From Symsagittifera roscoffensis (taxonomy: Eukaryota; Xenacoelomorpha; Acoela; Convolutidae): 64,000 bases of DNA. The notes below the pieces were generated by a model. It had not been told where the DNA came from, made no database searches, and was given only the letters and a program-made list of their open reading frames with translations. The position numbers and the translations under genes are program-made. Shown piece by piece: positions 1 through 12,104 of this stretch (positions are counted from its first letter, which is position 1; every line of letters starts with the position of its first letter). Location of the stretch: NCBI RefSeq assembly GCF_963678635.1, contig NC_087071.1:15230864-15294863 (forward strand). Direction: 5' to 3'.

Positions 1-1449
1 AGCTAGAATTTTATCTCCGGTTCAAACTCAACCTAAACGTTGTTCTGATTTTATCAAGAAATTATTGAAAGTACCTTTGGTTAATGTATCTGTGCTGTAT
101 ACACTCAAGACCATACAAACAATAATAATTATGTGTTTACGCATGGAGGCCTGTTGAATGTATAAAAATTTTGTATTTTTTTTTGTGTATATGAGCTTTT
201 AAAATGAAAACTTGTGGGTTTGTTGTTGATCAATTCTTTCGAAATACTTTTGGATATGTACTTGAAATTGGTGATGGAGGTTGAACTCGAAGTTATTTTT
301 TTTCTTGGTGGTTAGAAAATTGTGCAAATCATTAATGTAAAAATTTACATATTCTCGTGATTTTTTTTTGAAGCAAGTGGTTTATATATATGTTTTTTTT
401 TTGTAAAAGATACAAATTTTGCAGGTTTTTGTGTGTTTTAAGTGGTTTACGTGCGTGAATTTGTACTTACTTACTTACTCATCAAAACAATTACAGAGGT
501 GTACCTGTAACTAGAAGCATACGTCAATGCAAATGAATCTGTTTTTGCTCTTGTTTTCTGGAAATATTTACCAGATACTAAGAATGTACCTGATATACAC
601 TTAAACATATATATTAACATTTTTCCTAAGTACACATCTAGAATGTGAGTTAACAGTTTTTTCGGAAGTACTTGTGTTAAAATTACCCAGCCCATACGCA
701 CTGCTCTAACTACTCTAACTGGAAATTTTAGAAAAAAAGAAAACAAAATTTATCTATTTTTTTCTTTGAAAAGTTCCACTAGGTACTTCAAAATAGAAGC
801 CTTCTGTTTGTATGTTTTTTTTCGTTTTAAAAGAGAATTAAGCAAGTAAGTTTCTTGAGCAATTAATTTTCCATTTAGACTTGAAAAACTAATAAAAATT
901 CTTGCAAAACTGTTTAATTGAAACCTTGTTTAGCTCTGCTGTAATTGCATTTTTGTAAAAGGTTAAATTCTCTGTTTTATAGTTTAGAGGGTAAGTGTGT
1001 CTTAATATACGGTCAATTGTATTTCGAAAAACCAAAGTCTTACTTGTAACTCCGAATATAAATTCTGATATTTTAAATTCAGATATCTTTGTTGACGATT
1101 TGTCAAAAAGACTAATGAATTTTTCAGCAGAGTATTCAGCAGACTGTTGTGTTTGGTTGTTCAAAACACAAATGAATATTTATTAAAAACAGCTTTTCAA
1201 ACAAACATACAAAGTTATGTAAGAAAAATGAAGAAAATTTGAAATTAGTTTTTTATAAAAATTTGATCCGCTGGTATAACCTCTCCGGTTTAAGAAGGCT
1301 GGCAGAGGAGCTCTACTCTCATGATAATCTTGTAACACGTTGCTTTGGCTGCGGAAGTATTTCTGTTGCTTCTTCATCCTTGTACCACCAATTTCAAAAA
1401 TTTAATTGCTTAAAGGAAGCTTAGAACTTGATTAACTGCCCTTCTTTGC
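1..1449. other. AT-rich stretch, no gene seen
   Basis: All reading frames are short and of low-complexity composition with long T and A runs. I see no splice-flanked exon, RNA gene or terminal repeat. The right edge is where the first foldback element begins. Confidence 0.5.
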
Positions 1450-3190
1450 TAAAACGCTGGTTTATGAGTTTTCGATTTAGCTGATCTTTGATAAATTAGA
1501 TAATTGGCTGGTTCATCAAAACTGCACAAGTTTTTTTTGCTGACTTTTGTTTAAATGTTGTCAAAATTTGAGAAATTACTTCTCACACTTCGTTGATTTG
1601 CGTGAAATTTGCAATTCGTAACCCGGATATCAGCTCATATCGAGTCCTTCAAAACCGTCAAGCATGACTGGTCGGATTAGCGTTCACTATATAACTCAGC
1701 GGTGTTGCTCTCTACGTTCCACAGTAGCCACTTGCGTTGGTGTAGTCACTGCTTCAGATTTTCACTTTAATTGTGTTCGTACTGTGTAATGGAAATAGAT
1801 ATTCAGCGAAAGTTGGACATAAAACCACCATTGACCTAAGTGATGTTTTTTGTTTCGATTCATCAGAGATCCTTTGTTTATTTATGGTTCCATTTTTTTG
1901 TAGCGCTTTACGTAAAAACAGCGAATACACCAGCGTGAGATTTATCCGTGGAGTGTACCGGAGAGCAATTCTGTCAACACTTTTTCCACCAATTCACAAA
2001 AAAGTATGCAATGATTTTTCTTGACTATGGTTTGATCAGATTATTGATAACAAACATTTTGTGAGCTCTCAACCTTTCTTAATTTTGCTTTCATTGCATG
2101 CGTGTTTGCCCGTTCGAGCTGTTTCTGAGAGGATTGTTTGCGAGCAAAACTGCAAAAAGAAAAGAATTTTAGAAAAAAGAATAGAGATATCATGAAACGC
2201 TTGTTATCACTATTATGATCAAACAATCACTTTTAAAATCAATACATGCCTTTTGTGTTTGATTTTGAATCTTTTTACCTGAAAAAGTATGAGACAAGTA
2301 TCGTTACCTGAAAACAAACAAAAAAGGGAAACAATATGATCTTTTTGATTGTTTGATTAGATTTGTGATAACAAGCGCTTCATGATATCCTTTTTCTAAT
2401 TTTTTTGATCGCAAATAACAAGCTTTTTTAAGAAGCTGCTAAAACGGGCAATGAACAAAATGGAACAAAGTATAACCAAGAAAAACCATTGCATCCTTCT
2501 TTTGATTGGTTTTAAGTCGCACTACCTGAACATGTATCACGCTTGTCAAAAGAAAAGTTGACGGCATTGTTTTTCGGTAGACTGAGACAAGGCAGAGCAA
2601 GCACCGCAAACAGGGAAAGAAAAAACGTTGGGTTACACAAACGCTTTTTTATCACAAATCTGAACAAACCGTCGCTAAAGAAACCATTTAATACCTTTTT
2701 TAAAATTGATTTTGCGTCACACTAACTGAACAAGTTGTTAAAAGAAAAGTAGACTCTACGGAAAATCTCCGCTGGTATACTCAAAATTTTCCTGTTTAGG
2801 CTTAGAGAAAAATTGGACCAGTAATTAGAAAGATTATGCGATGAATCGAGAGAAACACCAGTTTGCTCAATGGATATTTTTATGCACAACTTTGGCTGAA
2901 ATTTTTTTTGAATTCTACAGTGGGAGAACACAATTTAGGTTTGAAAATTAAAGCAGTGACTACACCAATGCAGGGCATTCCCGAGGAGTGTAGTAACGCC
3001 GGGTTATATAATGACCGTTAAAACCGACCTGTGGAAGACGAAACTTCAACAACACTGACTGCATTTAAAAAGACATCAGCAGGTTAACATGGGCAGTTTT
3101 GAGCCGGTTTTAACATGAGCCGGACAATCATCTGATTTATCAAAGATCAGAAAAACTGAAAATTCAGAAACCAGTATTACTGACGTTTTT
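1450..3190. mobile_element. Foldback element A (long imperfect hairpin)
   Basis: The two halves are inverted copies of each other. The left arm (about 1,450-2,230) pairs with the right arm (about 2,335-3,190). Examples: CTGATCTTTGATAAAT at about 1,481 against its complement near 3,140; TTGGTGTAGTCACTGCTT at about 1,738 against its complement near 2,952; and a GTTTGAT..GTGATAAC..CATGATATC block at 2,160-2,230 against 2,346-2,390. The right arm has an extra segment that carries one more inverted copy of the same block (about 2,640). No transposase frame is visible and I could not fix a target-site duplication. Foldback or long-TIR elements (FB, some MULE-type) look like this; the family is not assigned. 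It is related to the hairpin at 4.8-6.1 kb. Confidence 0.65.
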
Positions 3191-4799
3191 CCTTTTTGTT
3201 TGAAATACAACGCCTATATAAGTTTGTTTGAATGTTTTTAATTTCTTTAAGTCTTTTTGGTGTATTTTTTGATCTCTTTTGTTGAATACACGATGAGTAT
3301 GAAAACAAAGACAAACGTAGTTTTAAATAACTGGTTCATGTGTAGTAGCTAAATTTTAAGCTGAAAAATGCATCAGTCCTTCAGACAAAAATCAATGAGA
3401 CTTTAAATAAAAATATATATGTTTTTAAATACTATAAAAACGTTAAAGAAGCTGATTTTCTGTTTGGAGTTTGAGTTTGGTTTTTCCAAAATTTACTTGG
3501 ATTTATATTAATACAAACTTACACAAAACATACAAAATGTGTACACTATAATCTAAAAACACAGAGAGGTAACATAAAAGCACACAGACACAAAGCTTAT
3601 TTTAGTAAGAGTACATACAACATTTTATACACTTGAAATATTTTGTGAAGTTTTCAGAGAAAATTTTTTTTAAAAAATGATTTATTTCTGATTTTTGTAA
3701 GGATGTTTTATTTAGAGTAGGACGTTTTGTCTGAGTAAAATTCATGAAAAAAATTGCATTTTCATAAAAACAACTATCATACACTATACATTCCCACAAA
3801 GGTTAAGATATATGTTTGAGCGTAGTATCTGGCACATTCTTGAAAAATTGTTGAGGTATTCAAGAACAAAGCATCTCGATTTTAAGTACCAAATATTGAA
3901 CCTACCCACTCACTAGGAAACATTAAAAAGTTGCAATGCTTGCATTTTTAAAAAAATACAAAATTACAGCACCTGCTGAAACAAAATCATAAATATGTAT
4001 GAGGTATACGATTGATGATTTGTACACTTTTAAAATCTTTTGAAGTATTCATAAAAATGAAGAATGAAGAAATTTTTTTTACTCTATCCCCCATAACCAA
4101 CTTCAAGTACTTATCCTGAAGTATTTTGAAAAGATTTTAAAAACAAGAAACCCACATTTTTTAAATTGAAAAACAATTATATACAATAAAACTAAAAAAC
4201 ATTATAGATTCAGCAGGCCTTACAAGATGGTTTGTAGGGTTTTGGTTGTTTGAAGCAAAGATACAGTAACCAGAGACACAAATTTTAGATTAAAGTTGAA
4301 CTGGTTAAGACTTTTAGCTACTCTTACAATTTATACAAGGTTTTTCATGAACACAAATACAAGTACTGAAAATTATTACATTCTTTAGCATACTGACTTA
4401 TACAAACGCAGACGCACGCACTATTTCAGTTTTACTATGTGGTACCTCTCTGGACTTAAATAGTAGCTGGTGCAAAATTATACTGTTTTCTATGAATTTC
4501 AGCGACAAAAAAAAACTGGAATAGAGTTTAAAGTTTATTTATTTTTCAAATAACAGCTGCACGTCTCAAACTGTTTTGTGAACCAATAAAACCTCCAAGT
4601 ACAGACTTAAATTTTTTTATACACATACATAACAAAGTAAAATGTCATAAATATGCTTTACGACACACATAGCTACACAAAGATGCAAACATTGATATTC
4701 GTAGAAAAAGGTTCAAACTTGAATTGTTGTATATTTGTAGTATTGCAGAAATCAGTAACCCGAAAAAAATCAACTCGAATTCAACAAACATTTGAGCAG
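3191..4799. other. AT-rich stretch, diverged repeat only
   Basis: No gene is visible. Parts of 3.4-4.4 kb show weak direct similarity to 6.4-7.2 kb, for example the GAGTTTGGTTT..CAAA and ACAAACTTACACAAAA..GTGTACAC words against GAATTTGGTTTGTTCAAA and ACAAACGTACAAAAAACGTGTACC. This suggests an old duplication that carried the foldback elements with some flank. Confidence 0.35.
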
Positions 4800-6083
4800 A
4801 GCACGGAAAAAAAATTTAGCACGGCGTTTCTAGTCCCTACGCTCCTCTGGAACGACTCATGTTGATATTGCCACTGTTTCACGGTTTCCAAAATGAAATT
4901 GCTGGCTTAAGCTGTACGCCAAACAAATTTTCAGCAACAAGTGTGTATAAAACTATCTATCCATCAAATTGCTGTGTTTTTGAATCCTCAGATAATTTTA
5001 ATTTTTTTTCTGGTTTAACTTTGATGTCAGGTTAACGGGAAACATGTTAGACGGGAAACTTGTTAGACGGTAAAACAGTAAACTCTTTTGCTGAAGTGAT
5101 AGTTGAAGCAAACCGACTATACCAACGATGGAAGCGATTGTGGAGCGTAACGTGACGCAAATACGTCAATTTTTCTTTAGAAAACGTGATATGTGTTCAA
5201 GTAATGTGATTCAAAGTCAAATAAAAAAGGACGAATTAGTTTTTCATAGTGATTGTTTGATCAGATTAGTTGTTAGAAGCCTTTCATCATATTTCTTCTT
5301 TTTTTATTTTTGCTTGCTAACAACCCTCTCAGAAGCAGCTGGAACAGACGAAAACACTCGCAAAAAATCAAAAAACACAAAAAGTGAGAGCACATGAAAT
5401 GCTTTTATCACCAATCTGATAAAAACATAACAACGAAAAACCAGTGCAATTTTTTTTTTCAATTGGTTTTGAATCACAATAATCACTGACAGCGTTAATT
5501 TTAGCTAGGCTGCACGGTGCACGATACCGCTGGTATAGTCGGTAAGCTTCAACTATCAATTCAACGTTCAAAACCACTGTTTTTCCGTCAATACGAGATC
5601 AAGGTTGAATCAGAAGAAGTTATAAATTATCTGGAGAATCGAGAAAAACACCAGTTTGTTAGATAGAAATTTTTAGGCCCATTTTTTCCTGAATACCTAT
5701 TTGGCGTACCCTCTGTGACTGTATCTTAATGTTGAAAACGCATGCAGTCAATACAGCAGCGCAAGACGTTTACCAGGAGCGTAAGGACTAACAACTCCGA
5801 GTCATTGAAAGACCGCTAAAGCAATCGGTCATGCCTCATTTTTTATGGACTAGATATGAACTGCTTCCTAGATATGGACTAGATATGAACTGCTAAGTAT
5901 GAACTAGGTATGAACTGGTTAAAGTTGCAGGCTTGATGCAAACTAACAGAAAGGGAAAAACTTCACAAACACTGACTGACACATCACTTGTGCAATTTTG
6001 GCGAGCAGTCCAGTCATCTGTTTTTTTTTAAATAATCAGCATATCATAAACTCAGAAACCAGCGTTTCTGACGTTTTTGCAAA
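4800..6083. mobile_element. Foldback element B, relative of element A
   Basis: This is an imperfect palindrome centred near 5,320-5,345. The segment TTGAAGCAAACCGACTATACC (about 5,103) is mirrored by GGTATAGTCGGTAAGCTTCAA (about 5,531). AGTCCCTACGCTCCT (4,831) is mirrored by AGGAGCGTAAGGACT (5,775), and a GTTTGATCAGATTAG block (5,254) by its complement near 5,415. Its right arm is like the right arm of element A: both carry GAGAAAAACACCAGTTTG-type and GAAACCAG..TTTCTGACGTTTTT words. The left outer end is shorter than the right. No coding potential is seen. Confidence 0.6.
5848..5925. repeat. Short tandem repeat, ~24 bp unit
   Basis: GGACTAGATATGAACTGCTT-like units follow one another three to four times with small changes, inside the right arm of foldback element B. 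The mirrored position of the left arm lacks them. Confidence 0.7.
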
Positions 6084-8639
6084 GAGAGGCATCTTCAGAA
6101 TTTCTAACTTTCCTTTATGTAATAGATTTTTTCAGAGAGTATAGTTACTCTAACGGCCTTCTTAAATCGGAGCTGTTGAACAGGCGAATCGAAACTTTGA
6201 TCTCTCTTCTTATTAAAGAGAACATCGTTGCCTATATGAGTTCTGTTCTCTTCAAATATTTCGTTAAAAAAATGTTTGAACTCTTTTGGTGGACACCCGT
6301 AGTTATCTTTTCTCTAGTTCAGGTGTAAAAGTTTTTTGAAAAAGGCCGAAAAATTCATAAGTTGTTTATAAGAAAAATCAACAAAACTTAGAAAGATTGA
6401 AAGATAGCCGATTTTTCATTTGGAGGTGCAAGTCTGAATTTGGTTTGTTCAAAGCATAATCGAACGTATGATAATACAATTTTAGAAACAAACGTACAAA
6501 AAACGTGTACCGCAAAACTATAAACCACAGAGTTGTCGCAAAAAAGCTTAAAAACAAACATAAAAGTAACTCTTTATAGATACATTTATGATGAAATCTT
6601 TTACAAATACGAAACAACAGGCACATGTATAGGAAAGTTGATCTTTTACAAGTGCCTGTTGAGCTTTTTCAAAAAATATGATTTGAACTAAGTTGAGCTG
6701 ATTTAATTTTAGTTTTATTTTGAGTTATACATTTTAGTCGACTCGTTCAGCAAGTATTTAAGTACATAGTTACAAACAATTACAGCCAAACGTAGCTAAC
6801 CAGATATTACGAAACACAAAATTATGCAACTTTTGCCTTTTATAAAAATCATAAACACAATACTTGCTTAAACAAAAAACTTTAAAACAAATGTACGTAT
6901 GATGTATAAGATTAAAAGTTTGCACAATTTCAGCATCTGATCTGCAATATAACAATAAAAAAAGAAGCGAGATAATATAATTTTAAAATCAACATAACCA
7001 CCTGTATTTTAAAAAAAAATCACCCAATTATGCTAAAATAAACACACAAAATAAACTACAGTTATTTAGAAATACATCAGGTCTTACATACGAACACACA
7101 TAATCGTTATGATTTTTAGAATCTCTACTGTAAACAGCACAGACACATTAACAAGGTATTTTTTCTATAATTTCTTGATAAATTTAGAACTGAAGTTGGA
7201 TTATGTTTGAATTGTTATTATAATTTTAGCTATTTTTACTTTTCTGAAAATACAAATATATGTACGTAAAAGTTTCGTAATTATTGTTTTCTATAATATA
7301 AACAAAAGTATGAATACAAAGTTAAAATTCATCAGCATAATTGTATATGCATATGCAGACAGATTTTCCGGCTGTAATATGACGTACTTTTGTGGTGGTT
7401 GATTGAAAAATCGACTTCATTCTAGACATTTCAACTACAAAAACAAAACAGAGCTCGAGCTATTGATATTTTTCAACTAAAAGCTGGTGAATTTTTAACA
7501 GTTGTTCAACCAACAGTAAATTTCAATTTGTTTCCATCACGCAGAACGATCATCAGTTACATAGCTGAAAATGTTATATACACAAACACAAAATGTAAGA
7601 AATCTGCTAAGAAGCTATTCGAAAGATATATCTACTCAAAGACGCGAACAGTTCAAAAATCTTGATTCAAAAGAGAATATAGTTATCTTTCAGATGACAA
7701 TTTTACGAGCAGTCAATACACTTTTAGTATAGTAGGCGGCTGTAACACGTTAAACTACATTTATGGGTTTGAAGATATGTTGTAACGATATTCTTACGAT
7801 ATTCTTAACGCTTTCAAATGAAGTTTTACTGATTAAAAAGATGGTATTGAAAGTTTTATCGATCTTCGACAACCGACTACAACTTCGAGGAAAACGAACA
7901 CAAATGTAAAGTTTCATAGAAAAAAATCGAGAGGCTAGGGCTCAAAAACACGAAAATAGGTGTCTCTCCGCTCCTAGATAAAACAGTAGCAATGAGAATA
8001 TAGACCAACAAAAAAAGAAAAGAAATCAGATCCATCATTATTATCAGCCAAAACCTATAACTCGTGTCAAATTTTGCCTTTCCGGGAAGCCCATTACAAC
8101 TGTATCGTAGTAGAAATCAATTTTTAAATGGAACTCAAATCTTACCCGAACTTTCGTAAACTTAAAAAAGATAAAAATCTGACAAAAATTACACACTTTG
8201 ACATAAAACTAGACACAAAGTTTAAAACAAACACCTCACGCAACGATCTCTGCTCAACGTTAGAGTAACTACTTGAAAGTGTTTGAAAAACGGTTTGTTT
8301 TGAATCACGTTTTCTGAACCAACATGCAGCGAAAAACTTGACAAAACAGTTATAGTTTTTTAAGGTTCTCTGGGCATAAGATGAAAGCTAATTTTATGGA
8401 TCAAGTTTTGAGATTATATCAGATTACGAATTCCTGATTTCCACTCTATCAACTATTTTCGGAAATTGATCTTTCATACTAGAATTATGAGACGAGTAGA
8501 GTTTTTCTTTCATTTTGTTTTCAACAAAAAAACATTCTGGGGAAAATATGACATTCACAATCTTTTTAATAGAATGTGCAATTTTAATCGCATTCACAAA
8601 CATTAAAAAAAACCTAAAATTAAATTGAATCTATTGAAC
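6084..8639. other. AT-rich stretch, no gene seen
   Basis: Open frames are short and biased to F, K, N and L. I see no splice-bounded exon, RNA gene or terminal repeats apart from the weak similarity of 6.4-7.2 kb to 3.4-4.4 kb. Confidence 0.45.
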
Positions 8640-9205
8640 AATACAAAAGTATGGTTCAGAATTTAAAATTACAACACACCAAGTTCCTTCGTTCCACACT
8701 AACAGTTAAACTCGGAAAAAAGCTATCCTTAAACTAATTTGTCAAAAGCTTTAGCGGAAAAAGATATGAGATATAATAAATTTTTAACGTCCAGAATTCC
8801 AACTGGAAAAGCAATCTTTGCCCATTAACTTGAGAAAAATAGCTAAAATTGACCATATTTATCAAACAAAGATATTAGAAAAAAAAGCTATAACTTACTG
8901 CACTTTTGATTGTTTCAATTTCGGAAAACTCTATTTACGCAACACTATGTAAATCAAATCATTTCAAAGTTGAATTTTATCAAAAAGTCCTCAAATTTTT
9001 GCTATTTTATTTGTAGTCTCTATGCTTTATCAAATTTGGCACTTCACAAAATAAGACTTCTGTTTTTGCATTTCTTAAGGTTTTAGTTGTAAAAGGTAAT
9101 TGAATAATATCTCTTTTAGAACTCGAAAAAGTTAACACTGATAAAAAGGTCTCATGGCCCATTTTTAGTTATTTTTTTTTAATCTCCGGTTTATATCATT
9201 CGATA

Positions 9206-10494
9206 GAATTCTTGTTCACTTCCGAAAACGAAATTTCAGTTGTTATTCAGACATGTGAAATTGCCCCCATAATTGTTGGATTTAACCTCCTTATGGCAAG
9301 TCAAAATCATTGATTTGTTCATGGAGTGAGTTATTCATGTAGTAACCTGTTCCACCATTTACGCTGAGAATTGCAATGAAGAAAGTTCTTTACGAAAGTC
9401 ATCCTGGCTGAATTGACTCGTAATTTTGGTTCACAATTTTCCTGGCGGCACCATTTTAACCATTTTAAGTTTCACGTTAAAGACAGTCAAGGTATTTTTA
9501 CAGATGACAACTTAAAAATTCGTATAATCGTTTATTATAACTTTTTTGAGGTTTTGATTTAGAAAATTTCTCTCCTTTTTAAATTTTTTTTAAAACACTG
9601 TAATTAAGTAGAAAGAGCTGTTACATAAAAACGTTTAACCAGGATTCAGTCGATTAGTAATGAGTCTAACATGAGGTGAATACCTCCCGTTATTTTCATT
9701 TAGATTTTAACCTTTTTCAAAGAACCATTAACACGATAAGGGGTATAATTTTCTGACAAAATGTGTTCTCGGCGGTATCTTAAACTCACCAAAAAAGTTT
9801 TAGTGAACATAAAGATAATTTTTAGAAAATTTCACCAATCATAGAACACTACAAGTTTGCGGCGGTCAAAGGGACAAAGGTAAACTTTACAGGAAGAAAA
9901 CGTGTGGCTGAGGAGTGATTGGCTAGAAACTTGAGTTAAAACAAATACCGCACTCAACCGTTTCGACTCAACGTTTGAACAACTCCATGCAAATTTCTGA
10001 AAAACTGTTTTAATGCTACACTTTTTTTATCTACAAAAAGTGAAAAACGCTACAAAAAATTTGGAACTGTTAGGTTTTTTCTGGGAAAAATTCCAACTGG
10101 AAAAGCAATCCTTGCCCATTACATTGAAAAAAATAGCTATAATTGTCATATTTATCAAACAATGAAATAAAAAAAAACAATATTGACTGCCCTTTTGATT
10201 GTTTCAATTTCGGAAAACTCTATTTTTTGCAAGACTATTTAATTGAAGGATCAATTCAGAGTCGATTTTTATCAAAGGGTCCTCATATTTTTGCTATTTT
10301 TTTATAGTCTCTATGCTTTATCAAAACTGGTACTTCACAAAATAAAATTTCTGTTTTTGCATTTCTTAAGTTTTTTATTGTTAAACGTAATTGAATTATA
10401 TCTTTTTTAGAGCTTCAAAAAATTGACACTGTCAAAGAAGTCTCGTGGCCCAATTTTAGTTAATTTATCTATCTCCGGTATTAAGTTTTCGGTA
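9206..10494. repeat. Recently duplicated array unit, first copy
   Basis: From the GAATTCTTGTTCACTTCCGA marker onward this unit is nearly identical to the next one, with only scattered single-base differences. The sequence to its left matches the following unit much less well, which places the duplication breakpoint near 9,205. Confidence 0.75.
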
Positions 10495-11784
10495 GAATTC
10501 TTGTTCACTTCCGAAAACGAAATTTCAGTTGTTATTCAGACATGTGAAATTGCCCCCGTAATTGTTGGATTTAACCTCCTTATGGCAAGTCAAAACCATT
10601 GATTTGTTCATGGAGTGAGTTATTCATGTAGTAACCTGTTCCACCATTTACGCTGAGAATTGCAATGAAGAAAGTTCTTTACGAAAGTCATCCTGGCTGA
10701 ATTGACTCGTAATTTTGGTTCACAATTTTCCTGGCGGCACCATTTTAACCATTTTAAGTTTCACGTTAAAGACAGTCAAGGTACTTTTACAGATGACAAC
10801 TTAAAAATTCGTATAATCGTATATTATAACTTTTTTGAGGTTTTGATTTAGAAAATTTTTCTCCTTTTTAAATTTTTTTTTAAAACACTGTAATTAAGTA
10901 GAAAGAGCTGTTACATAAAAACGTTTAACCAGGATTCAGTCGATTAGTAATGAGTCTAACATGAGGTGAATACCTCCCGTTATTTTCATTTAGATTTTAA
11001 CCTTTCTCAAAGAACCATTAACACGACAAGGGGTATAATTTTCTCACAAAATGTGTTCTCGGCGGTATCTTAAACTCACCAAAAAAAGTTTTAGTGAACA
11101 TAAAGATAATTTTTAGAAAATTTCACCAATCATAGAACACTACAAGTTTGCGGCGGTCAAAGGGACAAAGGTAAACTTTACAGGAAGAAAACGTGTGGCT
11201 GAGGAGTGATTGGCTAGAAACTTGAGTTAAAACAAATGCCGCACTCAACCGTTTCGACTCAACGTTTGAACAACTCCATGCAAATTTCTGAAAAACTGTT
11301 TTAATGCTACACTTTTTTTATCTACAAAAAGTGAAAAACGCTTCAAAAAAATTTGGAACTGTTAGGTTTTTTCTGGGAAAAATTCCAACTGGAAAAGCAA
11401 TCCTTGCCCATTACATTGAAAAAAATAGCTATAATTGTCATATTTATCAAACAATGAAATAAAAAAAACAATATTGACTGCCCTTTTGATTGTTTCAATT
11501 TCGGAAAACTCTATTTTTTGCAAGACTATTTAATTGAAGGATCAATTCAAAGTCGATTTTTATCAAAGGGTCCTCATATTTTTGCTATTTTTGATAGTCT
11601 CTATGCTTTATCAAAACTAGTACTTCACAAAATAAGATTTCAGTTTTTGCATTTCTTAAGTTTTTTATTGTTAAACGTAATTGAATTATATCTCTTTTAG
11701 AGCTTCAAAAAATTGACACTGTCAAAGAAGTCTCGTGGCCCAATTTTAGTTAATTTATCTATCTCCGGTATTAAGTTTTCGGTA
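10495..11784. repeat. Recently duplicated array unit, second copy
   Basis: This is the near-identical partner of the preceding unit at a period of about 1,289 bp. Its last ~400 bp also match the start of the older third unit almost base for base, as expected if unequal exchange between two older copies created the extra unit. Confidence 0.75.
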
Positions 11785-12104
11785 GAATTCTTGTTCACTT
11801 CCGAAAATGAAACTTCAGTTGTTATTCAGACATATGTGAAGTCAAAATCATTATTTGTTCATGAAGAAAATTTGGATGATAAATCTGATGGTGAAGGTTC
11901 TGCAAAATTTTATGGAGATTGAAAACTGGCTTCTATCAGCTCACAAAAGATTTGCATCAATCAGACGGAGTGTTCAAAATGGATGTTAAACCTGTTCTTC
12001 CATATACGCTGAGAAGTGCGATGACAACAATTCTTTACGAAAGTCATCCTGGCTTAATCGACTCGAATTTTTGTTTCACAAAACTCTTGGTGGCTTCATT
12101 TTAA
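11713..12104 (+). other. Coding-like segment in the third array copy, unrecognised
   Basis: Two abutting open frames (11,713-11,922 and 11,919-12,104) have more protein-like composition than their surroundings, with an acidic run (ENLDDKSDGEGS) and the segment LPYTLRSAMTTILYESHPG. The corresponding parts of the first two copies are broken or replaced. It could be the residue of an exon or of a transposon pol fragment; H2C2-type integrase zinc regions have a loosely similar layout, but the Cys/His pattern is absent, so I assign no function. Chance is possible in DNA this rich in open frames. Confidence 0.2.
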
